Positions 37,151 to 48,671 of a stretch of 64,000 nt of DNA are shown here, one piece after another (the stretch's first letter is position 1; every line of letters starts with the position of its first letter). Under the pieces are notes generated by a model that was given only the letters and a program-made list of their open reading frames with translations, was not told the DNA's origin and did no database searches. The DNA comes from Gnetum montanum. Taxonomy: Eukaryota > Streptophyta > Gnetopsida > Gnetales > Gnetaceae. Position numbers and translations under genes: made by a program. The DNA lies in assembly GCA_015680685.1 (NCBI GenBank), contig MNCI01036774.1, forward strand, positions 689,240 to 753,239, written 5' to 3'.

Positions 37151-37259
37151 GTTTGTACAACGTTTAACATTGCCTACATGCAACCAATGTGCACCAATAA
37201 CTAACATACAAAGATGCCTGTATGTAGTAGCCATAAGACAGGAGGGCACCTAATGGCTA

Positions 37260-38930
37260 ATAGTGACCAAGAGAACGATTCAACTATATGCATGGAACCA
37301 ACTGAGAGCTTGACTTGCACCTACACTGATAGCATAGATACATTAGACTAAGTCCATTGCAAACTTCCAAGTCCTAACATCGAAAATATTAACTAGGGGA
37401 AGTTGGAAATCCTTGACGAGTTTAAGAAAAAGCCCCTTGAGTTAAAACCATTACCCATCGGTATGGAGTATACATTTCTCAAAAATGGAAAACTGGTAAT
37501 CATTAACGCTAAGCTCGCTTCTCAACAAAATGAAAGATTGCTAAAAATGGTAAAAAATGGTCAAAAGCCTTTACTTGGTCATATCCTGAATTAACTGGAA
37601 TAGATCTTAATATATGCAAACATAAAATTTACACTGACCTCTCCATGAAACCTTGATGACAACTGCAGAGGCGACTGAACCCAAAGCTTAAGCAAGTGGT
37701 TAAAGAAGAAATTGAACAACTTCTAAAAGCTAGGTTCATCTATCCCATTACTAATAGTGAATGGATTAGTTCATTAGTCATTGTTCCCAAAAAGGAAGGT
37801 AAATGGAGGGTGTGTATAGACTTTAGGCTACTGAACATGGCAACATTTAAAGACCACTTCCCATTGCCATTCGTCGACCAAGTCTTAGATACCATTGCAG
37901 GGCATTGCTACTATAGTTTTCTAGATATCTACAATGGATATAATCAAATTCAAATAGCACCATAAGACCAAGCTAAAACTACGTTCACAAGTTCTTAGGG
38001 GACATTTGCATATAAGCAGATGCCATTTGCCTTGTGCAATGCCTTGGAAACATTTCAACATTTGGTTCTAAGTATCTTTTAGCAGCAAATAGAAATGGTG
38101 TGGAGGTCTTTATGGATGATTTCTCACATATGAAGTGGACTTTGAACAAGCATTGGACTGATTAGAGCAAGTACTAAAGCAATGTGTAGAAACCAACTTA
38201 AGGCTCAATTGGAAAAAGAGCCATTTAATGGTCCAAGAAGGCATTGTATTAGGGCACAAGATTTCACAAACAGGGATAGAAGTAGATCCTAAAAAAATTA
38301 AGGTCATCCAAGGGATCACTCGACAACCTGAAATTGTAAAAGACATCTGATCATTCCTTGGACACATTGGCTATTATAGATGCTTCATTGAGAACTTTTT
38401 AAGGATTACGAAACCTTTGGTAGAACTAACAAAGAAGGACGTACCTTTTGAATGGACCAAGGAATGTGAGCTAGCTTTCCAAACCTTAAAATAGAAGATT
38501 GTAGAAATGCCTATTCTACAGGCTCTTGATTGGTCTAAATCATTTCACATAATGACTGACGCATCAAACTTTGCCTTAGGAGTTATACTTACACAGTTAG
38601 ATAACCAAAAACATCCCTATTACATCCACTGTGCAAGTCGAAGTATCGCTGGTGCACAACTTAGTTACACCACAATAGAAAAAGAGTTAATGGATATGGT
38701 GTTTGCACTAGAAAAATTTAGGCACTATGTATTGGGCTATAAGATATTTGTACATACAGATCATAGTGCAATTTAGTTCCTAATGAATAAACTAATGGTG
38801 AGCCCTTGCATCATATGATGGCTCATGATCTTACAAGAGTTTGATCTTACGATGATCGATTGCAAAGGCATTAAGAATGTTGTTGTTGATCATTTATCTC
38901 AGTTGCGATGGGACAAAAAAGAGGATTAAT
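37260..38930 (+). pseudogene. pol: Reverse transcriptase/RNase H of element C (broken)
   Basis: Linker at 37403-37600 (FLKNGKLVIINAKLASQQNE). RT at 37696-37965 reads SEWISSLVIVPKKEGKWRVC and LLNMATFKDHFPLPFVDQVL. The catalytic FMDD is intact at 38109-38120, but a small deletion right after it shifts the frame. RNase H at 38507-38776 keeps MTDAS, EKEL and HTDH, the acidic residues of the family. In-frame TAG codons occur downstream. Confidence 0.88.
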
Positions 38931-39094
38931 ATCTAATTTTTGATTATTTCCCTAATGAACTCCTCTTTGTAGGTGTGATAAACAATCACTTACCCACTGA
39001 TACAAATTGGTATAGTAACATTCTCACTTATCTGCTTACACAAGAAACACCACAAGGATTAGACATTAAAAAGAAACAACAGTCTCTTCATTGA

Positions 39095-40245
39095 GCCAAA
39101 TATTTCATTGAAATTAATGGATTGGTTCGATGGTGTGTTCCCGATGTAGATCAATTTCAAGTTATCCAAGACACTCATGAGGGCCCTTGTGGGGGTCATT
39201 ACATGGGGAGATGAATAGCCATAAAAATATTGCTTGCAGGACATTATTGGCCTACATTTTTCTAGGATGCTCATCATTTTATCCGATTTTGTGAGTGCTA
39301 CCAACGTGATGGAAGAATGACTGCTAGAATGGAGGATCCACAATAATGGATTCAACCTTTAGAACTCTTTGACATATGGGGAATTGATTTTTTGGGGCCT
39401 ATTACACCAATGTCCAATGGAAAAGCCTACATTGTTGTTGCTATTGACTATTTTACCAAGTGGGTAGAAGTAGTTGCTGTTATGGACTATACACCATCTA
39501 CCACTGCATGATTTGTTCAACAAAAAATTGTAAACAAGTTTGGCGTGCCTTGTGCACTTATTTCTGACAATGGTACACACTTTATAGGTTCAACTTTTCG
39601 AAAGTCAATGCAATGCTTATGGGTTGAGCACAAACTAACTACACCATATCATCCTCAAGTGAATGGTCAAGCCAAGGTCATTAATAGGGAGATCACAAAA
39701 ATATTGACATGAACCATTAGCAAGTATAGGCGAGACTAGAGCACCAAAATGAATGATTCTCTTTGGGCATATTGCTCTACATGGAAACTTCCTATAGGCT
39801 ACTCTCCCTATGAGTTAGTGTACGGTAAACTCCCGACACTTCCTATTCAAGAGAAGCTCCATATAGTATCCACAACATGTGACCTTAACCTTGATCTCAA
39901 TCTAGCACAACAAGAATGGCTAATGAACTTTAACTTGCTAGATGAGAATTAACTAGCCACCCTATCATCCAATGAACTACACAAGGCCTTTAACAAAAAA
40001 TGTCATGACCTAAGGATTAGGAAAGTCAAATACCAACCAGGACATAAGGTTCTTTATTGGAATCCCACACATGTACCACAATGAACTAAATTTCAAACAC
40101 TGTGGAAAGGACCTTATATCATTAATGAAACTTTTTCTTCAGGGGCCATGATGATTTACAAACCTAAAACCTGAATAAGAAGCTATTAACATCTAAGAAA
40201 CCAAACCCTTCCATGAGCCTAAAATAGCTAGTACTAATACTACCT
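39095..40245 (+). pseudogene. Integrase of element C (broken)
   Basis: Zinc region near 39150-39310 (THEGPCGGHY, then FCECYQRD with the second Cys of the CxxC pair changed to Tyr). Core: [10 protein letters not shown] and LISDNGTHF keep both Asp residues, but the Glu block reads NGQAKVINRE (Glu to Lys). C-terminal part 39749-40240 with SPYELVYGKLPTLPIQ. Stops at several TGA/TAG codons. Confidence 0.87.
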
Positions 40246-40292
40246 CTGTTGGTGGACAACCTTGCTCATTATTTCGAATCTCCTCCTTCTAA

Positions 40293-40312
40293 TTCAGTCA
40301 AGGGGAAGATGG
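40293..40312 (+). promoter_or_regulatory. PPT-like motif at the end of pol (element C)
   Basis: TTCAGTCAAGGGGAAGATGG at the very end of the pol frame. Confidence 0.5.
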
Positions 40313-40866
40313 CCACCAATGCTAACCATTCTAAGCCCTTAGTTTCTTTGCCCTTTTTATTTTACACATTTTTGTTTTACACATTATTCATCTTTACTTA
40401 TTTTTGTTTTACACCATTGTTAACATTTTTTACTATTTCTTTGTTTGATTCATTCTTATTCATCACATAATAAGTACTCACGTTGGTGGGTTGTATTATA
40501 ATAAGTGTTGATTGCTAATGTTTGGTTTTTATCTTTGACTTTCGATGTTGATGCTAAGATATGGTTTCTTTTGATAAAATAGGCAATGAGTCCACGTCAC
40601 CTAATTATCCATGCAAATCTATGATCTCCTTTATTTTGGAAATGTACTATCCCTTTTCTAAGAAAACTTATTAATGAATTGGTGCATTAGTACTCTTCGA
40701 ACTAGGGAAAGATTCAAATGGATGGAAAGGGTATCAACTCAAAGGGATTTGACGCATTTGTGCTGGCTATTCTCTTAGGTACTTGGATGTTTTTCATAAA
40801 GTCCTCTACCATTTCGCTATTGACTAATATGTCAAGAAGTTTACTAAATCAAATAAGTCTTTGCAT

Positions 40867-40917
40867 GGTGTGGTTCTCACCAAAAAAAAAAAAAAGGGTG
40901 AGAATTCAAAGCATACC
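40867..40917 (+). other. 3'-region hairpin of element C
   Basis: GGTGTG-G-TTCTCACC, a poly-A loop, then GGTGAGAA-TTCAAAG-CATACC. Inner stem 8 bp perfect, outer stem 6 bp with one G-U pair, and the internal TTCAAA bulge. Confidence 0.75.
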
Positions 40918-41009
40918 CCTTAGACATAAGAAAGAAACATGGGCTACAAGCATTGGTTATGGCACTGGAAAGACATGTTACCCATGCCTAAAGGTTCTCT
41001 CTCTCTAAC

Positions 41010-41937
41010 TGATGAGAGTGATTACTCTAACAATTAGAGTGGTAATTATTAGAGCGGTTACTCTAATAATTAGAGTGGAAGTTTCTCTAAAATTATAGTG
41101 GTAGTTTCTCTCTAAAATTAGAGGGGCATTTTCTCTAAAATTAGAGTGGCAGTTTTTGTAATTATTAGAGTAGTTGCTCCCAAGTCTATAAATACAGTGC
41201 CTAGGCACACAATAGGGAGAAGTCAAGAAGAAGAAGAAGAAGAAGAATTTAGAAGAAGAATTCAAAAGAGCAAGTCTTTAAGAAGTCAAGTAGCGAAACT
41301 CTAGCCAAGTGCCCGTAGCATGAGGTCTAAGTGTGGACGGATCTTTATTCAAGCATTGTGTACCTGAGCACACCTTGTGTATGGCAATAAAGACGAGCTC
41401 TTGGATTCATCCTTGTAGCACTTGAGATTTGTTTTCTTACTTATTTCCTTTATTTTATTTTCTTCTACATTTATTTTATTTTATGCACTTTACATTTCTA
41501 TTATTAGCACACACAGTATGATCACTTTGAGCATGCGTGTAACACTTGGTAACCCAGTAACAATTAGCATGTGGTAATCCTAGTAGTGTTGTGCTAGTTC
41601 AAGATGTGTATGGCAAGTGAGAACGGATACTGGTGTTAAGATTAGTTTAAAGCCTAGTTAATTAGTGGTTAAGTTAAATTAGTCACTTAGTTATCTCTCT
41701 CTCTCCTCCCTTATTAGTAGTAGGACATAAAAACATAAAAGCTATAAAAATCATATGCCTCAAGCTTACTTAACCATACAACCATGACAATACAAGTAAG
41801 TTTGGGAAGACAACGATTGATTAACCTTGAGTGTTCCATTAGGGCACATAAGCACTTAGTCCATGGAATTCGACTGGATCATGCATGAAACGCTTGTATT
41901 CGTATGGTTGAGTGTAGGAGTACCTTGCCACTCATCA
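41010..41937 (+). mobile_element. Solo LTR nested in element C (TSD CTAAC)
   Basis: 928 bp, TGATGAGAGTG...CTCATCA, with perfect duplication CTAAC at 41005-41009 and 41938-41942. R and U5 match A-D (TCTTTATTCAAGCATTGTGT; CTTGTATTCGTATGGTTGAG) but U3 is different: about six units of a roughly 23-bp repeat built on AGAGTGG...TCTCTAAAATT. TATAAATA at 41187-41194; AAGAAGAAGAAG run near 41226. Confidence 0.94.
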
Positions 41938-42575
41938 CTAACTAAGGCCCTTTTTCACTTCTTGCTACTCTATCTTTCTCTTATTGGAATGGTGGTGACT
42001 TTGTGGATGCATTCTTGTTACTTCGAGAGGATGGGTTGGTCAAGTGTGTTGATGCAAGGTCACTAGATGTGGATCATTGAATATAGATTTGGACAGAATT
42101 TTATTAAGTCATTTTAACCACATATTAATCAAGGGACTTTACACCACCTTAATTTTTGGAATCAATTCCATTCTCTCCTCTCTTTTCTTTCTATATTGCT
42201 TTCCAAATTCCACCTCATTACTAGTTTTATGATGAATCTATATCTTGTTTAACACATTGTTAGTCTTTGGTAAAAATCTTGTGGGTAAGTTCTTAACCTT
42301 TGTTTCCATATGTCATTCTGAGGGTCCATGGACTCTTTTGTTTGTAGGTTTGTTAGGGCATTCAGGGAATGAGCTTGGTTTCGGGAGGATCCATTGGCAT
42401 TCCTTTTTGGTGCAATCGTTAAGCTCATTCCCTTCAACATTTCTCGTAATCAACTATTTCTCGTTCACCCCATCAATGACATCCATTTTTGGTTTTTTTT
42501 ATTGGCTTCAATGTTGTTATTTCTCTTATCCTTCTTGTTCTTTACAGGTTTCCACCCTATTGCTACCAGAGGTTT

Positions 42576-42595
42576 GCTCTTAGTCATGGGGGCCC
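42576..42595 (+). promoter_or_regulatory. Mid-region PPT-like motif (element C)
   Basis: GCTCTTAGTCATGGGGGCCC, the same as in B. Confidence 0.5.
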
Positions 42596-42780
42596 TATCC
42601 CAAATTTTTCCATTTCATAATTATCTTACCCCTACACCTTGGATAGTTATCAGTCATAAACCTCTAACCTAGTATCTACCATACCCACAACCTAGCCAAT
42701 GTGCTTCATATCAAGGAAAGGTATAAGCTACATTAGGTTTTATCTATCCTTGCTAATCCGTGCATGTGTTGTGTGTGCAG

Positions 42781-43102
42781 ATGGCAGTTACATGAATAAT
42801 GTACTGGGATAAGAGGGAGCACTCAGGATGGACTGGAGCTAGAGCATTTATGCAAGGGACAAGTTTGAACATGTGGCTATGGATGAACAACAATGTGCAC
42901 AATTTCAACATCGACAGCAACGTGCCTCATTTTTTTTCTCTCTCTCTCTTCAAGCTATCAAATAAGGGTTTGGATGTCATCTATGTACAGTGTTCACCAC
43001 AATGGGCATGAACACCAATGCTATAATATATTTGTTGATCTGTTCCTCAGGCACTCTGAGTCTGTCATTCCATGTCATCATCAGTTGTCATTCAGTCAAT
43101 AA
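42781..43102 (+). pseudogene. Short 3' ORF of element C after a splice-acceptor-like site
   Basis: TGTTGTGTGTGCAG at 42767-42780 is followed by ATGGCAGTT. The frame reads YWDKREHSGWTGARAFMQGT, then LNMWLWMNNNVHNFNIDSNV and NKGLDVIYVQCSPQW with one early stop. It aligns in frame with element B. Function unknown; the position matches the env-like gene of Athila elements, but no signal peptide or membrane segment is clear. Confidence 0.45.
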
Positions 43103-43150
43103 TCCCATACCTTCCCAATATTTTATAAGGAATTCGAAGACGAGTTTTCA

Positions 43151-43166
43151 TTCAGTCATGGGGGTG
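43151..43166 (+). promoter_or_regulatory. Polypurine tract of element C
   Basis: TTCAGTCATGGGGGTG directly before the 3' LTR start TGATGAGCC. Confidence 0.85.
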
Positions 43167-43996
43167 TGATGAGCCATAATATCAAGGGTACGATATCACA
43201 TCCACAATATTGGATCCTACTAAGAGATATCAGACATCCAATATCAGGACCTTTCTTTTTGCCTATAAATAAGATTCAGGTGCAATTGGTTTGGCAGTTA
43301 GTTCTTAGTCCCTTACCCAAACTCTTGTAGTTTCTCCTTCTCAAAGTTAGAATTATTTCTGAGTGCCTACAGTGGGATTCATAAAGTGAACAGATCTTTA
43401 TTTGAGCATTATGTACCTGAGCATACCTTGTGTCTAGAAATAAAGATGAACTTTGTGATAAACCTTGAAGCATTCAGAATAGCTTATCTCTCACCCTTCA
43501 TGCTAATTATAGTTCTTTAATGCTTTCATTAGTTAATTAATTTTGCTTTTATTGATTCATTAATTTTCACAAGTAAGCTTACTTAGTATGACCACTTCAA
43601 GCATGCGTGGAACACTTGGTAACCTAGTAATGATTAGCGTTTGGTAATCCCAAGAGTGTTACACTAGTTTAGGATGTGTACAAAAAGTGGGAGTAGATGC
43701 TAGTGTTAGGACTAGTTAGGACCTAGTTGATTAGTTAATTTAAATTAGTTATTCAATTAATTCACTTCTTCCCCCTTTAGCACCAGGACATAAAACATAA
43801 AAGGAATAAAATTGTATACCTCAAGTTTACTTAAGCATACAATTGTGCCATACGAGTAAGCTTGGGAAGATAATGATTGCCTAACCCATCCTTGTTTTAT
43901 GAAGGTGCATAAGCACTTAGTCCCTGGAGTTCAATTGGATCATGTGTAATGCTCATATTCATATGGTTGAGTGTAGGGGTACCTCGCCACTCATCA
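43167..43996 (+). repeat. 3' LTR of element C
   Basis: 830 bp; TATAAATA at 43264-43271; U3 has GATATC/AATATC words. Followed by duplication TATGC. Confidence 0.94.
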
Positions 43997-44001
43997 TATG
44001 C

Positions 44002-44739
44002 CTTGGTGGAGCTACGAACCAATGGCCACCTAAAATGAGTAAATCTCAAGTTGGCCAATATCAACTTCTTGCTCTAACAATAGCTTAAGGAAAATGATGG
44101 ATGCTAAGAAAAATATGATAGGAAAAGGAATAAGAATCCATTAAAAAAATGTGCAAATATAGAAAAATGTAAGAGTAATGAAAAGAAAAACATAGATTAT
44201 AGTGATACTAGCCCCATGTGTACAAAACTTAACATGTCCACTAGTAAAAGTATTCAAAGCCCTATTGTCCAATCCAAAAACAATAGTAACATGATATAAG
44301 AAAAATAGTAGAATAATTGTATCTAAAGAAAAAACTAATAAATAATAAAATATTAAAATGACATTAAGCTATAACCATGATAAAACAATTGTATATATTT
44401 ATATAAAAATATCTAATGCTATAAAAATTAAAACCTATGAAAAATTTAGGCCTACACCAGAGATAAGGAAATACAAATCCTCTTAGCGAAATAAGTTCAT
44501 TACATGATACAAAAATCCTAGTTGAACATTACAACATAGAAGAAAAACATATAAGTGGTAACATAATGACTATACTACAAATGCATTAAAAAAAATGTTC
44601 TAACTAGTAGCTTCTCCATCTAGTAATTCTTTCTTACAACTAACTAAATCACCTAGACAACATTAAAAAACAAGGAAAATCAATCCTACAACTAAGTAGG
44701 AAAAGCAACTATAAATACCCCCTTGTAAGATTTTGGTTC
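44002..44739. other. AT-rich tract, nothing recognised
   Basis: Continuation of 32280-33118 before C inserted. No ORF or repeat that I can place. Confidence 0.4.
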
Positions 44740-46285
44740 AAGCATTAAGTAGTTGGATAAACATGCACAAGAGGTAGTTACATGCAAAAAGTTAACACAA
44801 AAAATACAAACATGTCAAAATAATAAAAATAACAAATACTAATTTAATTACCAAACCACATAAATATTACTAACCCACATAAGTATTACTAACCAAAAGT
44901 TCAAACTCAAATAATCAAAACATACATACACAAACACACACACGTAACAAAGCCCTTGGTGATAGGAAAATATACCCAAAACTTCTAAAATTCTAAAAAC
45001 ATTATCAATTATTTTTAGACTTTCAAGCATTCTAAGAAGACCCTAGAAACTAAATTTATGGTCATTTATATAATTTTTCATTGCTAGAAGATCACAAATT
45101 AATTTACAAATGTTGTTTATTTTAACATGTAGTGTATAAATATGACATTAGAATTCAACGCAACCATTGTTGCGATCTCATGATGGGGGCATGATGGACT
45201 AGGAAGGGGTTCTCAAGATCCATGCTAGCAAGTGAAACATTGTTATCTTCTAGCCTATCACCATCCTAAGTCATTTTGGGATTCAAAAAATAAAATTACA
45301 ACTAAAAATCCTAATTCTATGATCCAAAAATTTTGTAAAATTTATATGAAGTCAAAATAAGGTAAAAACATTTTAAAACATTTCATGCATAAGAATAAAC
45401 ATAAAAAAAATTCTATATCTCAAAAATATGCATAAGATAATCAAAATTGACATATATGTATTTTATCAAACAATTGCTAACATACTAAAATTGGTAAAAA
45501 TGAATGCACATGTCACCAAATCTCCAAAAGTTCAAAAAAGGAGAAAAGTACCAAAGTTTTCCTACTTGATTAACATCACTACAACTACAAACCTTCATGT
45601 GGCTAAGATCTCCGAACCAATCTTGAAATCCTAGGAAAAAGTAAAAGCCAACTATAGAATCTACACAAATCTTGAAATGAGATTTAAAAATAAACTCTTA
45701 CTAGGATCCTAGATGATAATGTAGTTATAGATTTAGCTATTCTCTAAACTAATAGGATCTCTCTCTACTTCTATCTCTAGTATATTGACAATGTAATTCA
45801 ATAATTTGTAATGGAAAGGTTGCTAAGTATTTACGCTTACATGGGTATGGCATGGTTTAGAAAAAAGGGTGATTTTATTGGAAAAAACTAAAATAAAATA
45901 AAAAATACACCTACCCTTAATTTCTAAAATTAATAAAAAATATTATTCTAACATGGGCTTGTACCGTGGCCTAATAGATACCCCCTATGGATTAGCTAAT
46001 AGTTATGTCTATGGTGAAATCTAATATCAAGGTCTAAACTTAACTAACTAATGCATGATCACAAGAATCTCCAAAACATAAGCTAAAAATAAATGATGAA
46101 CTAAAAATAAAAACATATTTTTTTTTTCAAAAAAATAACTTTACTAACAAACACAAGATCACACAAAACATATGAAAAAGTTAATGTCATATCTTGTGTG
46201 ATAATGACCATCCAATGCTTGATACTTGCAAACTTAAAACTCTAATAAAAGAGGTTAGTATGCATATGCTAGATTAATGAAAATT
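44740..46285 (-). repeat. Second copy of the dispersed repeat at 37-2860
   Basis: Same orientation and order of homologous blocks as 37-1171 plus 1996-2860, for example CATTGCTAGAAG at 45081 versus 816, and the TTGACA..GTAATTCAATAATTTGTAATGG-like block at 45785 versus 2352. It lacks the solo LTR. It may be the other LTR of the chromovirus relic; its own ends are not clear. Confidence 0.6.
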
Positions 46286-47289
46286 AAAACCACAACCAAT
46301 TGGAGAAGATGTAATCGAGAGATCCACCATGGAAAACCATAACCAAGAGAATAATGGAGATAGCAATGCATAATTGATGCTAAAAGAGCTAGCATTACCA
46401 AGTATTTATAGATATAAATCCAAGGTTAGGTAATTTCTAAAATAATAATTTAATAATATAATTTATAAGAATAGATTACATGTATTTACAAGAGAGTTCA
46501 AATGATCAACCAAAAGGTTTGAGTCACCAAAAATATATTATAATAAGCTCACATACCTAGGAATATAACGGTTTTCAAGATAAAAGAATAACTGAAATAA
46601 ATACTCAATATCTATTTAACATATCTTTTTGCCATATTTTTACATTATTCCAAAATTGAATAATATAAAAAAATAAAAAATATAAAATAAAATGAACGTT
46701 AATAAAATTTCAACTATGGGCCAACACCTTCCTTCCAACCTATCCTTCACAAATACTAAGCAAGACCTTCACAAATACTAAGCAAGAATAATCAAGAAAA
46801 GAAATTAAAATTAAAAACATTTTAAAATACGTAATAAGAGCAAGGCCAAAGGTTCAAACCTTAGGAAGAATGAGACATAATAAAACATGTATGTTTACTA
46901 ATACATGAGGGGTTTTTCCAAGATACATTATACATAAGATTAGAAGCAAATACCCCATGATGTACTAATCATAAACTACCAATGTGATCCATGAAAATAA
47001 GGAGTCAAGTATTTAAACCCTAAGATGCACAATCATAAATATAAACATAAGAGAGGGGTGTTGGAACCTAAAATAATTCAAACATAGGTACAATCCAATA
47101 TTTACAAAAGTTTATAATTGAGTGCTACCTAGTAGAATTTACCTTGTAACTTTGGGTTATTAGGCTAAGACCTATACTACTAGGCTAGTACCTCAGTATT
47201 ATAAATATACTACTAAATCTCTAGTTGTGCTTTTTACTATGTTGAACAATATTATAGACTTTCAAGCTCTCATATTAATTGCCCCAAAT
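46286..47289. other. AT-rich tract, nothing recognised
   Basis: No gene; may include further decayed sequence of the LINE that starts to be readable at about 47290. A 21-base phrase is repeated in tandem near 46750-46790 (ACCTTCACAAATACTAAGCA). Confidence 0.35.
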
Positions 47290-47632
47290 CTTCTATCTTT
47301 TGTAATAAAGGGGTTCAAGAATAGGCTTTGTCTAAATCTTGGCATTTCTTAGAATAGTCAAATATTTTTAAATTTTTAGGAATTACCTTTTTCTTTGATG
47401 GATCTTTAAAAAATTTATGGAATGTTACAGTGAAGAAAATTGAACAAAAAAAATTAAGTAGAAGAAGAAAATTCTTTCAATGAATGGTAAGTTTATTGTC
47501 TATAAGCATATCATTTAAGCTACTCATGTGTATATTCTTCATGTTGGGCTTCTAGTATTTTTTCATATCATCGTATTAATCATCTTGTAAGAAATTTTCT
47601 TTAAAGTAGTAGGTATTCTAGGAAAGGATTTT
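47290..47632 (+). pseudogene. LINE reverse transcriptase, 3' part, split by element D (first half)
   Basis: Frames joined across small shifts read KFLGITFFFDGSLKNLWN, then VKKIEQKKLSRRRKFLSMNG and KFIVYKHII, then NFL*SSRYSRKGF. This is the pattern of plant LINE polymerases after the RT palm (YLGxP, KLSxWKxxxLSxxGR, LIKxVL, FLWSG). The coding continues directly at 60883 (CHVMWDICTSHKEDG). Confidence 0.72.
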
Positions 47633-47637
47633 GTCAT

Positions 47638-48527
47638 TGATGAAGTATCAATAGTCTCGATGCGTTTACTAGGCCACGTATACGGGACTCCTTATACGCG
47701 ACCCTGTCAATGCATCCTTCCATGTGTCGACGTGGCCCCATTTACACGGAGCCTATTCCAGCCTATAAATAAGAGGGCTTCCGCCTCTCTTAGGCACCTT
47801 TTTGTCAGTTGTAGCAAAGCTATTGCAGTTTGTTCTCGCAAGAGATAGAATATTTTCCAAGTGCCCACAGTAGGTTTAAGAAAGGTGTCTGGCTCTTTAT
47901 TCGAGCGCTAATGTACTTGAGCCCATTGGTGTGAACAGCAATAAAGACAAGCTTTTTGATCATTCCTTGTAGCAATTGGACTTAGTTATTTACTGCATTT
48001 AATAGTTTAAATATTTCCATGCTACAATAGTTCATAGGTTTATCTTCTTATTATTTTAATTGCTATCACTTGCTTATAGTTCGTAGGAGTCATAAGTAGA
48101 ACCATCTTGAACATAAACCCAACGCTTGGCAACCAAGTGATGCTTAACGTCTAGTAATCTAGTAGTGGTTAGGGGATGCTTAAGATGTGCATGCAAGATG
48201 GGATTGGATACTTATGCTATAAATAGTTAAGATATAGATTGGGATAAGTAGAGATTAGATAATATTTCATTCCTTATTTTCCATACCTTAATTAGATGCT
48301 AAAAGATAAAGTAAAAAGCTATAAAAAGAAGTTGCCTTAATCTCACTTAACCATCGCCACTAGATCATCACAAGTGAGGTTGGGAAGACAACGACCATTC
48401 TAACCAAGAGTTTACTGGTTAAGGTTTGGTGTATGCAAAGTGTTTACAGTCTACGAAATTCGACTGAGTCATGTGTGAACGCCTGTGATTCACATGGTTG
48501 GGCATAGGGATACCTAGCTGCTTATCA
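47638..48527 (+). repeat. 5' LTR of element D
   Basis: 890 bp, TGATGAAGTATC...CTTATCA. TATAAATA at 47764-47771. U3 has CGTATACG, TTATACGCG and GTCGACGTGG words. AATAAA near 47940. Confidence 0.94.
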
Positions 48528-48528
48528 T

Positions 48529-48546
48529 TGGTGCCGTTGCTGGGGA
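48529..48546 (+). promoter_or_regulatory. tRNA-Asp primer binding site of element D
   Basis: TGGTGCCGTTGCTGGGGA matches the complement of plant tRNA-Asp (TGGCGCCGTTGCCGGGGA) at 16 of 18 positions. It is the best-kept PBS here and assigns the family to the tRNA-Asp-primed Athila type. Confidence 0.9.
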
Positions 48547-48671
48547 TTGTTAGTCTTACATGTGCCAATTAACCTTAGCAAATATATTATTCACATCATT
48601 GGAATGGACCCAGGATAGTAACATTTATGCACGCTAGGCAAACTAAGTAAAAGGTAAAGTACATCGATTAA

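Larger units (their letters stand above)
33124..43996 (+). mobile_element. Athila-like LTR retrotransposon C with a nested solo LTR (TSD TATGC)
   Basis: A 10,873-bp element, LTRs of 845 and 830 bp, with perfect duplication TATGC at 33119-33123 and 43997-44001. A 928-bp solo LTR of a related element sits in its 3' region; without it and its 5-bp duplication the element is about 9,940 bp, the size of B. Order: PBS, gag, protease, RT/RNase H, integrase, 3' region, PPT. Confidence 0.94.

Noticed and set aside
41018-41170. Regularly repeated short units reminiscent of a CRISPR or satellite array
   Set aside because: The units lie inside the U3 of a bounded solo LTR, have no unique spacers and degenerate across the array; they are promoter repeats.
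41005-41265. Open frame with a Phe run on the minus strand of the solo LTR
   Set aside because: Produced by the AAGAAGAAG run and the 23-bp U3 repeats.
45428-45634. 68-codon open frame in the dispersed repeat
   Set aside because: The homologous region near 2060-2200 does not keep the frame.
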